Shown in pieces: positions 51,801 to 59,753 of a stretch of DNA of 64,000 nucleotides. The DNA is from UBA3937 sp050951585 (GTDB lineage: Bacteria; Bacillota; Peptococcia; DRI-13; DTU073), in NCBI GenBank assembly GCA_050951585.1, contig JBMNJI010000010.1, positions 1-64,000 on the forward strand, written 5' to 3'. Under the pieces are notes generated by a model. That model did not search any database and had not been told where the DNA came from. It saw only the letters and a list, made by a program, of their open reading frames with translations. Positions within the stretch are counted from its first letter, which is position 1. Each line of letters opens with the position of its first letter. The position numbers and the translations under genes were made by a program.

Positions 51801-52271
51801 TTATTCTTTCCGCTCGTCACAAGTACCTTGACAACAATCTTGCGCATTATTATCCTCTAAAAACTTCAAGTCATGTTTTTCCACTTTACCGTCCGGGCGC
51901 ACAATTTCCAAGCTGTAATTATTCACTAAAGCCGCTACCGTACCGACGACACCCAGCACAGCCAGAATCGGGCTAAGGAAAATACCGCCTACCCCAATCG
52001 CCCCTACAGTGGCCGGAATCTCTACCACAACATTATCACCTTTTTTTAATCTTACCTTGGTCACATTACCCTTTTTAATAATGTCCTTAATGTAATCGAC
52101 TAATTGGCGGCCTTTTTCATCAAGTTTGTCATCCCACTTTTTGTTTGGCCCCTCCAAATTAATCAAAGCCTGAACAACATCGCCCCCGGTCTGATCCAGG
52201 GCATCCTTAGCTTCCTTATATGTCACACCTAATCTTTCCCTGAGTAAATCGATTTTTTCCAGTTCATCCAT
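51801..52271 (-). CDS. DUF4342 protein with N-terminal UBA-like helix bundle
   Basis: A 156-residue protein. Residues 1-45 resemble a UBA/TS-N domain (EKIDLLRERLGVTYKEAKDALDQTGGDVVQALINLE). Residues 70-140 are the DUF4342 part (VRLKKGDNVVVEIPATVGAIGVGGIFLSPILAVLG), with a hydrophobic Gly-rich membrane-like segment. The tail is Cys-rich (DCCQGTCDERKE). The longer frame is set aside for GGGAGGGTTTAGA-ATG 52271. The function is unknown. It sits between recO and glyQ. Confidence 0.85.
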   Translation of the reverse strand: MDELEKIDLLRERLGVTYKEAKDALDQTGGDVVQALINLEGPNKKWDDKLDEKGRQLVDYIKDIIKKGNVTKVRLKKGDNVVVEIPATVGAIGVGGIFLSPILAVLGVVGTVAALVNNYSLEIVRPDGKVEKHDLKFLEDNNAQDCCQGTCDERKE

Positions 52272-52328
52272 TCTAAACCCTCCCATACTATTATTTTCTT
52301 AAATACTATTTCCGGTTTATCATCTATA

Positions 52329-53099
52329 CTACTTATTATTACCGTTTAATCGTTTCTGAGCCAGGGTAATCTCTCTTAAAACAGGACGCGCTTTTAAGGG
52401 TCGTTCCAACTGAAAAAGCAAATATTTTTCGAGGGCTTCATCGAGGATACGCAATCCTCCGCCGCTGACCTTTAACCGCGTTAACTTGCTCAAGTCCAGC
52501 CGTTCTAACTGGTTCCAGGCTTTGAGAGCCTCTAAGGTTAAGTATACTACCTCGCCCTGCCGACAGGAAGCACATAACATTCCGCCTTTCTCCGGTGAAA
52601 AAACGGTTCCTTCCTCTTCACTTAATGATCTGCCGCAAGAAACACAGGATCCTAAGTCCGGCATATAACCGAGCTGACTAAGCAGCTTAATTTCCAGCGC
52701 TCGCATCGAAAGCTCCTGATACTCCAGGGCCAGAAGATGAAAGCCGGCCAGCGCCAACGCAAACAATTTAGTATCTTTTTCTCCCTCAGGAATAAACGCA
52801 TCCAACAATTCACCCCAGTAACAGGCCGCACCCATGGCGGTCATATCCTCCTGCATCACGGTAAATGCCTCCAGACACTGGCTTTGCGTCACAATATCCA
52901 GATTGCGTCCTTCATACAAGAGCATCTCGTTGTAGGTGAATAGCTGTACTCCGCCGCGTAAACTGCTGTTACTTTTTCTGACTCCTTTAGCGATGGCGTT
53001 TACTATCCCTCTTTTTTGTGTCAGCAAGGTTAATAGACTATCAGTCTCCGCATACTTTCGGCTTCTTAAAACCAATGCCTTCGTCCGATAAAGGCCCAT
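52329..53099 (-). CDS. recO: DNA repair protein RecO
   Basis: A 256-residue recombination mediator that loads RecA in the RecFOR pathway. The N-terminal OB fold starts GLYRTKALVLRSRKYAETDSLLTLLT. A zinc-binding motif, CVSCGRSLSEEEGTVFSPEKGGMLCASC in parts, has four Cys. ATG 53099 is chosen; TTG 53114 in the same frame has GAGGA directly adjacent, too close for use. It follows yqzL by 28 bp, the conserved order. Confidence 0.95.
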   Translation of the reverse strand: MGLYRTKALVLRSRKYAETDSLLTLLTQKRGIVNAIAKGVRKSNSSLRGGVQLFTYNEMLLYEGRNLDIVTQSQCLEAFTVMQEDMTAMGAACYWGELLDAFIPEGEKDTKLFALALAGFHLLALEYQELSMRALEIKLLSQLGYMPDLGSCVSCGRSLSEEEGTVFSPEKGGMLCASCRQGEVVYLTLEALKAWNQLERLDLSKLTRLKVSGGGLRILDEALEKYLLFQLERPLKARPVLREITLAQKRLNGNNK

Positions 53100-53127
53100 T
53101 CCCTCTTTCTCCAATCCTCGGTATAGT

Positions 53128-53268
53128 CTAGATCAGGTCTCTGTTGCCTTTCTGCATTAATAATTTAAATCTCAGTAATTTATCTGCATTAACTTCCCGA
53201 AAAATCAGATATGCACCAATATTCCCGGTTGCTAAAAAATACTCCCAAAAAACCTTGCTCTCTTGCAT
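53128..53268 (-). CDS. yqzL: YqzL family small protein
   Basis: A 46-codon gene (ATG 53268, TAG 53128) reading MQESKVFWEYFLATGNIG then AYLIFREVNADKLL. This matches the YqzL pattern (aromatic WxxF...TGN(I/V)xAYLxxxE). YqzL is usually encoded between era and recO in spore-formers; the function is not known. AAAGGATAG lies upstream. Here it precedes recO as expected, but era lies about 9 kb further upstream. Confidence 0.85.
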   Translation of the reverse strand: MQESKVFWEYFLATGNIGAYLIFREVNADKLLRFKLLMQKGNRDLI

Positions 53269-53389
53269 CGTCTATACTATCCTTTCGTCATTTTTTGCTT
53301 CAATGTTCTTCTTATGCTTTTTAGTCTTACACCCCCTCTTTCGCTCATACTGGTTTTTTATTTCCATTACTAATTATAATCTAAATTGA

Positions 53390-53440
53390 CAAAAGAAACA
53401 AAGAGTCAGCGAAAAATAATTATCTTTCTCGCTGACTCTT
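53390..53440 (-). terminator. Terminator overlapping the end of deoC
   Basis: A 12-bp perfect stem AAGAGTCAGCGA / TCGCTGACTCTT with a 16-nt loop, followed on the minus strand by TTTGTTTCTTTTG. The first arm is inside the last codons of deoC (stop at 53420). Confidence 0.8.
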
Positions 53441-54106
53441 GTATTCCTGCACGATCTGGACACCACTACTGGTTCCGAGGCGACTGGCACCTGCTTGCAA
53501 AAGCTTTTCGGCCTGTTCCCAGGTTCTGATGCCGCCCGAAGCTTTCACCCCGGCTTGCCCCCTGGTAATCTCCGCCAGCAAGCGTACATCCTCAACCGTT
53601 GCCCCACCCCCGTTAAAGCCGGTGGAAGTCTTGACAAAATCCGCGCCTGCCTTTAACGCCAGCGCACAGGCCATCTTTTTCTCCTCTGCGGTTAATAACC
53701 CGGTTTCAATGATGACCTTGACAATTTTCCGTTCCTGAAAATCACGGGCTACGTTGACCACTTGCTGAAGATCCGCCAATACATCATGATAACGCTGCTC
53801 TTTCAACGCACCAAGTTGTATCACCACATCTACCTCGGTGGCCCCGTCACGGAAAGCCTTTTCCGCTTCATAAGCTTTCACCATACTCGCGTTTGCGCCT
53901 AAAGGAAACCCGATCACCGTCGCAACGGCTACCGCAGTATTGTGCAACTGTTGAACACAGAAAGGTACATAAAAAGGCAGTACACAAACTGCCTTAAACC
54001 CATTTTCGATTGCCTCCCGGCATAACCGGCGATAATCTTCCTCTATCGCCACAGGTTTGAGTAAAGTATGGTCGATACTTTGAACAACTTCCTGCAAAGT
54101 AAACAC
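53420..54106 (-). CDS. deoC: Deoxyribose-phosphate aldolase
   Basis: A 228-residue class I aldolase that splits 2-deoxyribose-5-phosphate into acetaldehyde and glyceraldehyde-3-phosphate in deoxynucleoside catabolism. The Schiff-base Lys is in DFVKTSTGF, and a second Lys is in AGVKASGGIRT. The frame opens at 54136, but GGAGG seven bases before GTG 54106 (VFTLQEVVQSIDHTLLKP) sets the start. It is 44 bp after mgtE and may share its transcript. The terminator overlaps its last codons. Confidence 0.95.
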   Translation of the reverse strand: MFTLQEVVQSIDHTLLKPVAIEEDYRRLCREAIENGFKAVCVLPFYVPFCVQQLHNTAVAVATVIGFPLGANASMVKAYEAEKAFRDGATEVDVVIQLGALKEQRYHDVLADLQQVVNVARDFQERKIVKVIIETGLLTAEEKKMACALALKAGADFVKTSTGFNGGGATVEDVRLLAEITRGQAGVKASGGIRTWEQAEKLLQAGASRLGTSSGVQIVQEYKSQRER

Positions 54107-54150
54107 AAAATAACCTCCTCTATCCGGGAACCTCAATTCTGGTCGGATGT

Positions 54151-55521
54151 TTACAAAAGGTACATAATAAGTACAGTAGCCAAAGTGGAATAAATCAATA
54201 AGCCGGTAATATCAATTGCCGTGGAAATAAACGGAGCAGAAGCCACCGCCGGGTCAATACCTAATTTCCGGAACGTGAGCGGAACAAAAGCGCCCATCGC
54301 TGCAGCCGTCAGCATATTTCCGGCCATGGCCAGTCCTACCACAACACCAAGCATCGGCTTATTCTGCCACCAGGAAGCAATCCCGCCTACAAAAATACCC
54401 AAAACAAGACCGATCATTAAACCCACCAAAGCTTCCCGGCAGACAATCTTCCAGGCATCTTTGCCCTTTATCTGCCCCGTGGCGATACCTCTAACTGTTA
54501 CCGTAGAGGATTGAGTGCCCACATTGCCCCCCATCCCCGTTAAAAGCGGAATAAAAAAGGCCAGCGCCACAACAGCGTTAATCTGATCGGAAAAGCCGCT
54601 CAAAATCCGTCCGGAAACCAGTCCGCCTAGCATCGTGACAAGGAGCCATGGTAACCGGGCTTTTAGGGAGGTAACAATTTTCCAGACGGAGGTATCCTCC
54701 TCATCCTCTTCTTCACCCGGGGCACCGGCTAAACGGAAAATATCCTCAGTCAATTCTTCATGGATAACGTCAATAACATCATCAACCGTGACAATCCCCA
54801 ACAGCTTGCTGTTCTGGTCAATGACCGGGACGGCCAGAAAATCATACTTGGAAACGATCCGCGCAACCTCTTCCTGGTCCATATCCACCGGCACACTTAC
54901 GACCTTCCGGTGCATTATTTCTCTGATCAGTGTTTTCGGAGAGGCGATGATCAATTCACGTAAGGAAATAACCCCTACCAACTGATTCTGCTCGTTCACC
55001 ACAAATACATAATAGATTGTTTCCGCATCGGGAGCAATTTCCCGCAAAGTATCAATCGCCTGTTCCGCTGTAAAATACTCTTTAATGGACACATACTCTG
55101 TCGTCATGAGCCCGCCGGCCGTATCGGCGGCATAAGTAAGAAGTTCCTTTACTTCCTGACGATCTTCCTTTTCAAATAAACTTAAATATTGATTCTGTTC
55201 ATGATCAGAAAGGTCTCCTAACAGGTCCGCCGCATCGTCAAAGGGCATTTCCTCTAAAATTTCGGAAGCCTTTTTCTTATTCAAATTCCCCAGTAATCTG
55301 AGTCCTAATTCCGTCTCAACTTCATTCAGCACCAACGCAGCCGTTTCATCATCCAACAGAGATAACAGCCACTGCTGTGTCTCTTCTGCCGTTATTTCTT
55401 GAAGAAATTCCGCAATATCGGCCGCCTGAAGCTGAGCAAGAAATTCCGTTGCCTTTTCCGCATCCTTCTCGGCAATATATCCTTCAAGTTCTGTCAGAAG
55501 AAATTTCTTTTCCTCAGTCAT
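54151..55521 (-). CDS. mgtE: Magnesium transporter MgtE
   Basis: A 456-residue channel/transporter. The acidic N domain (residues 1-130, with DDAADLLGDLSD) and CBS pair (about 132-250; LLTYAADTAGGLMTTEYVSI, VIDQNSKLLGIVTVDDVIDVI) sense cytoplasmic Mg2+. Five helices follow (SLKARLPWLLVTMLGGLVSG; MGGNVGTQSSTVTVRGIATG, a family signature). GGAGGAAGCAGA-ATG 55521 lies inside a hairpin, and a 21-codon leader ORF lies upstream. Confidence 0.95.
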   Translation of the reverse strand: MTEEKKFLLTELEGYIAEKDAEKATEFLAQLQAADIAEFLQEITAEETQQWLLSLLDDETAALVLNEVETELGLRLLGNLNKKKASEILEEMPFDDAADLLGDLSDHEQNQYLSLFEKEDRQEVKELLTYAADTAGGLMTTEYVSIKEYFTAEQAIDTLREIAPDAETIYYVFVVNEQNQLVGVISLRELIIASPKTLIREIMHRKVVSVPVDMDQEEVARIVSKYDFLAVPVIDQNSKLLGIVTVDDVIDVIHEELTEDIFRLAGAPGEEEDEEDTSVWKIVTSLKARLPWLLVTMLGGLVSGRILSGFSDQINAVVALAFFIPLLTGMGGNVGTQSSTVTVRGIATGQIKGKDAWKIVCREALVGLMIGLVLGIFVGGIASWWQNKPMLGVVVGLAMAGNMLTAAAMGAFVPLTFRKLGIDPAVASAPFISTAIDITGLLIYSTLATVLIMYLL

Positions 55522-55551
55522 TCTGCTTCCTCCTTTTTTCCCGAAGCAGAA
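55521..55551 (-). promoter_or_regulatory. Hairpin that can hide the mgtE translation start
   Basis: A perfect 9-bp stem, TTCTGCTTC (55551-55543) with GAAGCAGAA (55529-55521), and a 13-nt loop GGGAAAAAAGGAG, ending at the first base of the ATG. The Shine-Dalgarno is partly in the loop and partly in the stem. An upstream TTTTTTCC (about 55562-55554) could pair with the loop GGAAAAAA as an alternative. Confidence 0.5.
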
Positions 55552-55595
55552 ATAGGAAAAAAGAATAAATGACAGAACATTAATTCTTCCTCATG

Positions 55596-55661
55596 CTACT
55601 TCGGTTTGTTTTTCTGTTTTCCTAATCTATCCAAGCATCGACAAGGGGGATACGAATCCAC
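55596..55661 (-). CDS. Candidate 21-residue leader peptide upstream of mgtE
   Basis: GTG 55661 is preceded by AAAGAGGTGAG with about 5 nt spacing, a strong ribosome binding site. The frame reads MDSYPPCRCLDRLGKQ followed by KNKPK and stops at TAG (55596). It contains a Pro-Pro pair and a basic tail. It lies between a plausible promoter (55706-55735) and mgtE and is on the same strand. A regulatory uORF is a reasonable reading; another annotation is a non-coding leader. Confidence 0.4.
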   Translation of the reverse strand: MDSYPPCRCLDRLGKQKNKPK

Positions 55662-55705
55662 AAATCTCACCTCTTTCATGATCTTGATTGTTTCTGCTAA
55701 ACTAC

Positions 55706-55735
55706 ACAATATCAACTCCCTGATATAGTTGTCAA
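55706..55735 (-). promoter_or_regulatory. Promoter of the mgtE leader transcript
   Basis: Minus-strand TTGACA (55735-55730), 18-bp spacer, TATTGT (55711-55706). The leader transcript would begin near 55699 and include the leader ORF and the hairpin before mgtE. Confidence 0.5.
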
Positions 55736-55772
55736 GAAAAAAAATATTCGGTATTAAGCCTAATATAATATG

Positions 55773-55813
55773 CAAAAAAATTGTCTTAGGAACTTCCTCT
55801 TCCTAAGACAATT
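55773..55813 (-). terminator. Terminator after the FN3 secreted-protein gene
   Basis: ATTGTCTTAGGAA / TTCCTAAGACAAT stem of 13 bp with a short loop, followed on the minus strand by TTTTTTT, 27 bp beyond the stop at 55840. Confidence 0.88.
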
Positions 55814-55839
55814 CATCCATGGATTCTTTGAGCTACGCT

Positions 55840-56973
55840 CTATAATTTTAAATGATTGATGATTACACTGAGCCCGTCTTTGATTTTTTCATCTAACCAG
55901 TTTAAAGCATAATTGCTAGTGACAAGGCTATTTTTAGTCTGGGTAATTGTGTTACTAAAGTTACTCGTAATCCCTTTAAGGAAACTAATGCTATTTTTAC
56001 TTATGGAAACAGTATTTTTAGAGCTATTAGGTTTTGTAAGCACAGTGGTATTATTCAAACCCGAAAGCTTGACCGGTGTCAGCAAATCAAACAGGCTGTT
56101 ACTGCCAATATTGAAAATATCCCCTTCGCTCAGATTACTTCCGTTCGTACTATTGATTAGGCCATTCTTCGTTTTCGGCATGGTCACGGTTAAATTTTCA
56201 CTCAGCTTGGAAGGATTGCCTTTGGCATCAAGGGCAAGCACGGAAATATTATAGGTTTTTTCGGGAATCAACAACCCAATGGTGTATTCATCCTCTTTCA
56301 CCTTTGTTCCAATTAACTTTCCGTTGATAAAAACTTGATAATCAAGATTTGTTTCAGGCTTTTTGCCCAATATTCGATCTTTGAGCGCCCCAAGGGTAGA
56401 AACCTGGTCATCCAGTGAACCACTCCACCCGATTTTGAGGGTATTGCCTTTCAGCTCCAGCACTTTTAAATCTGTGGGGGACGTCGGACCTATGGTATCC
56501 TCTTCCACAATCCGCACCGTCTTTCCATTACTATAGTCAGAATAATTATCACCCTGAAAGGCGCGTATTGTATAGGTCACTGTCTTATTTTGATTTCTAT
56601 CCCACTTATAATACTTATCGGTTGCCTCATAACCATATTTTCCATCCTGCACCGTTCTGGCTTCCCGTTCCGATACTACTTTCCATAAGGTATTATTCCG
56701 ATAAACAATGAATCCGTCGATCTTTCCATCAGCATACCCATTATCCACTTGCCAGAATAGCTTCGTGCTGGCCAGACTTCCGGTAATAGGGAGCTCTTGC
56801 AGAGTATAGATGGCTTTTTGTAAATCCGGGGTAGGCAGCGATGCTGCGAAAACTGTAAGGGGCATCCAAAATAAAGTCAAAAACAGCAGTACAAGTGTTA
56901 CAGCAAAATTCCGACAATAATTTCTGTCCTTTTGCTCATTACCTCTTCTTGGTATTACTACAAAACCTTTCAT
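55840..56973 (-). CDS. Secreted protein with fibronectin type III-like domains
   Basis: A 377-residue exported protein. Residues 1-44 form a signal peptide with a long basic start and the core NFAVTLVLLFLTLFWMPLTVFAAS. Residues about 55-155 and 165-268 are FN3-like domains (LFWQVDNGYADGKIDGFIVYRN; LKIGWSGSLDDQ and YNISVLALDAKGNPSKLSENLTV). The last 100 residues are Asn/Ser/Lys-rich without clear fold. ATG 56973 has AAGG upstream at loose spacing. Function is unknown. A decayed copy lies upstream at 57189-57600. Confidence 0.75.
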   Translation of the reverse strand: MKGFVVIPRRGNEQKDRNYCRNFAVTLVLLFLTLFWMPLTVFAASLPTPDLQKAIYTLQELPITGSLASTKLFWQVDNGYADGKIDGFIVYRNNTLWKVVSEREARTVQDGKYGYEATDKYYKWDRNQNKTVTYTIRAFQGDNYSDYSNGKTVRIVEEDTIGPTSPTDLKVLELKGNTLKIGWSGSLDDQVSTLGALKDRILGKKPETNLDYQVFINGKLIGTKVKEDEYTIGLLIPEKTYNISVLALDAKGNPSKLSENLTVTMPKTKNGLINSTNGSNLSEGDIFNIGSNSLFDLLTPVKLSGLNNTTVLTKPNSSKNTVSISKNSISFLKGITSNFSNTITQTKNSLVTSNYALNWLDEKIKDGLSVIINHLKL

Positions 56974-57188
56974 TTAACACAACCTTCCATTTACTTTCAT
57001 ATACTTTCCTAATAGCACTGCCGTTACTTGAAAATGCTCCCCAATACACCTTTTATCGTCTCCACGGAAAAAAGATTCCGCGTACTTTTACTTAAGTCAA
57101 TATGCCCTTCCCCAACCTTGGCAAAAGCATTTATAAACAGATTAAAAACCGGGTATTTTGCTTACGAGAACATCTTTCAACGCAATAT

Positions 57189-57600
57189 CTAAAATTTAAT
57201 TTTGTTAATAAGCTGACCTACATTTATACTACTCTTTAAGGAATTCAAATCAGCTAAAGCATTCTTTATGGTCTTCCCTTGGAATAATTTATCGGCAGTT
57301 CCTTTCAAAGAGAAATTATAATTATTCAGGCTGTTTTGCAGCTTAGTGCCTAAACTAAGCAGGCCGCGGCCCAAACCAGCACTAGTAATCACTGGCTTAG
57401 TATTGTTTAAGGTAATTACCGAGAGATTCTGGCTTAGGCCGGATTTATTTTTTCTTGAATCAATGGCATATACGGATAAATTATATTGAGTACCGGGGCA
57501 GGTGGTGCTTCTACCGCCCAGGCGGTTAGCGGAACGTTAATCATCGTCATCGCCAGCAAAGTTAACACAGCAATTACTTTTTTAATAAATTTCTTTTCAT
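57189..57600 (-). pseudogene. Decayed FN3-type secreted-protein gene
   Basis: ATG 57600, behind GAAGAGAGG, starts MKRNLLKK and stops. Shifting one base gives a signal peptide (KKFIKKVIAVLTLLAMTMI ... PLTAWAVEAPP). A second shift near the end of that stretch gives GTQYNLSVYAIDSRKNKS and LSQNLSVITLNN, matching the second FN3 domain of the gene at 55840, then a tail to 57189. At least two frameshifts and a loss of the first FN3 domain are needed, so it is a pseudogene. Confidence 0.75.
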
Positions 57601-57729
57601 TTGATAACCTCTCTTCATTAAAAATTCACATATGATTCATTATACTATATTGTGAATGTTTGTTCTATATCAATAATATTCAGTAAATTTATCCTAAATT
57701 AATTCTGCCTGCTTTCGTAACAGTATTTT

Positions 57730-58674
57730 TCACCTTTCCTCGCGGAAATAGGGCAAGCCGAGCGCCTTCGGCGGGGAATTTTCCTTTGATTTGCGCAAAG
57801 ACACGGCGACCAGCACAATAATCGTTACCAAATAAGGCAGCATATCAAGAAAATACTGCGAAACAGGGAACCCCTTCCCCTGGATACGAAAACCGATAAT
57901 ATCCAACCCCCCGAAAAAGTAGGAGCCAACTAAAGCCCGGTAAGGATTCCAGATTGAAAAAATCACGAGGGCAACCGCAATCCAGCCACGTCCCGCCGTG
58001 ACATTTTCCTGCCAGGCCGGAATATAGACGAGGGAAAGATAAGCACCGCCCAAGCCGCAGAGAGCTCCACCCAGTAAAATATGCACATATTTATAAAGGG
58101 AAACATTGATACTGGCTGCATCGGCAGCAGCAGGATTTTCCCCAACAGCCCGCAGGTTTAAGCCCATCCGGGTTTTGTAAAAGTATAAACCGGTGAGAAT
58201 CGTCACCAGATAACCTAAATAAACGAACGGGTCCTGCTGAAAAAAGATCTGGCCAAGGTAGGGAATATCCCCTAATAAAGGGATGGAAAAGGGTTTGAAA
58301 ACGGCCTTAATGGTTTCCGGCACAACTTGCCCGACCATCCGCGATCCTAAAAAGCCCGCGAAGCCGGTACCAAAAATCGTTAAGGTCAAACCCGTCACCA
58401 CCTGATTTGCCCGCAAGGTAACGGTTAAAACAGCATATATTAAAGCCCCCAGAGCCCCGGCCGCCATAGCCGCCAGTAAAGCAAACCAGGGATTAGCGGT
58501 AATTAAACCGACGGCAAAACCACTCACCGCGCCCATCAACATCATTCCTTCAACGCCCAGGTTTAGATTACCGGCTTTCTCTGTGATTATTTCCCCCAAA
58601 GTGGCAAAAAGTAAAGGTGTTCCCGAGACAATTGCCGCCTGTAAAAACAAGACGATGGCCGTAGCCGTAGTCAT
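57730..58674 (-). CDS. ABC transporter permease, BMP-type nucleoside uptake (NupQ-like)
   Basis: A 314-residue permease of the branched-chain/BMP nucleoside transporter group with about nine helices. GEIITEKAGNLNLGVEGMMLMGAVSGF is the diagnostic segment, and VGENPAAADAASINVSLYK precedes a helix pair. It is the second membrane subunit (YufQ/NupQ position). Its start overlaps the preceding permease stop as ATGA. With the ATPase, partner permease and BMP lipoprotein it imports nucleosides; substrate preference is not visible. Confidence 0.9.
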   Translation of the reverse strand: MTTATAIVLFLQAAIVSGTPLLFATLGEIITEKAGNLNLGVEGMMLMGAVSGFAVGLITANPWFALLAAMAAGALGALIYAVLTVTLRANQVVTGLTLTIFGTGFAGFLGSRMVGQVVPETIKAVFKPFSIPLLGDIPYLGQIFFQQDPFVYLGYLVTILTGLYFYKTRMGLNLRAVGENPAAADAASINVSLYKYVHILLGGALCGLGGAYLSLVYIPAWQENVTAGRGWIAVALVIFSIWNPYRALVGSYFFGGLDIIGFRIQGKGFPVSQYFLDMLPYLVTIIVLVAVSLRKSKENSPPKALGLPYFREER

Positions 58675-59753
58675 TTATTCATCTCCTCCTTTACTTCGCC
58701 CTGGGGAACTCTGTCCAGGACAAACCGATAACGAATGAAAAACTCACTGCTAAGAACAAAAAACAGAATCATGCCCTGCAGTAGCTCTGCAGCGGCCTGC
58801 GGGATGCCAAAAGCCGTCTGGATATAGGACCCCCCCTGCACCAACGCCGCAAACAAGACCGAGACAAGCAGAATCAGGGAAGGTTTGAGGGCGGCAAGCC
58901 AGGTGGTGATAATTGCCGTAAAACCAATCCCTTCTGATACTTCGATCGAGAGTGTATTATTTAAAGCCGAAGCCTGAATCATCCCGGTCAGCCCGCAGAG
59001 CGCCCCGCTCAAAAAAACAGCCGTCATAATGGTTTTTTTCACATTAATCCCCGCATATAAGGCCGTGTTCTCACTTTCCCCTAAGACCGCAATCTCATAC
59101 CCCTTTTTCGAATGATTTAAAAATAAGGACGTCAGGAAAACAAGGACCAGGGCAAAAATCCAGCCGATATGCACCCCGAAAACCTCCGGGAGGATGGCAT
59201 TCGTAGTGAAATTCGGCACCTTGGGAAAGCCCATGGCCATCGGATCTTTCCACGGCCCAAACTGGAGGTACATCACCCATTTGAGCGCAATATAATTCAT
59301 CATCAGCGTAATAATCGTTTCATTGGTCCGCCACTGGGCCCGAAAAAACGCCGGGATTAAAGCCCATAACCCGCCGGCAATCATCGCGGCGATAATCATA
59401 ATCGTTAAAAGCAAAAAACGGGGCAGATCAGGATAAGTTAAGGCAAAATAACTGGCCGCAAAAGCACCCATTAAGATTTGCCCTTCACCGCCAATATTCC
59501 AAAAGACCATTTTAAAAGCAATCGCAATCCCTAAGGAAGTAATAATCAGAGAAGTGGCCTCGGTCACTACCTCGCGGATCCGGTAAGCGGAACCGAAGGC
59601 TCCTTTCAACATCCCCCCGTAAACCTCCAAAGGATTAAGCCTCATGGCCAGGATCAGCAAAGCGGCAGTCATTAAAGCTAAAATGATGGCCAGGAGGCGA
59701 ATCCCGGTGCTTTTTGTTTTTGACATTTCGGGTTTCTTTACAATTCTAAGCAA
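58671..59753 (-). CDS. ABC transporter permease, BMP-type nucleoside uptake (NupP-like)
   Basis: A 360-residue permease with about nine helices (IRLLAIILALMTAALLILAM, VFWNIGGEGQILMGAFAASYFAL, family signature). TTG 59753 follows GGAGG at about 9 nt and overlaps the ATPase stop by 8 bp; an in-frame ATG at 59726 has no ribosome binding site. It pairs with the downstream permease. Confidence 0.9.
   Translation of the reverse strand: MLRIVKKPEMSKTKSTGIRLLAIILALMTAALLILAMRLNPLEVYGGMLKGAFGSAYRIREVVTEATSLIITSLGIAIAFKMVFWNIGGEGQILMGAFAASYFALTYPDLPRFLLLTIMIIAAMIAGGLWALIPAFFRAQWRTNETIITLMMNYIALKWVMYLQFGPWKDPMAMGFPKVPNFTTNAILPEVFGVHIGWIFALVLVFLTSLFLNHSKKGYEIAVLGESENTALYAGINVKKTIMTAVFLSGALCGLTGMIQASALNNTLSIEVSEGIGFTAIITTWLAALKPSLILLVSVLFAALVQGGSYIQTAFGIPQAAAELLQGMILFFVLSSEFFIRYRFVLDRVPQGEVKEEMNK

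Noticed and set aside
53144..53389. 81-codon plus-strand frame
   Set aside because: It is antisense to the yqzL gene, which matches a known family on the other strand.
55561..55740. M-box (Mg2+ riboswitch) before mgtE
   Set aside because: The conserved M-box helices and AGGTGAGGCTCC start are absent; a leader ORF and hairpin explain the region better.
56974..57188. Possible gene or riboswitch between the FN3 gene and the pseudogene
   Set aside because: No reading frame with a start site and no recognised RNA motif was found; a short inverted stretch near 57060 is too weak.
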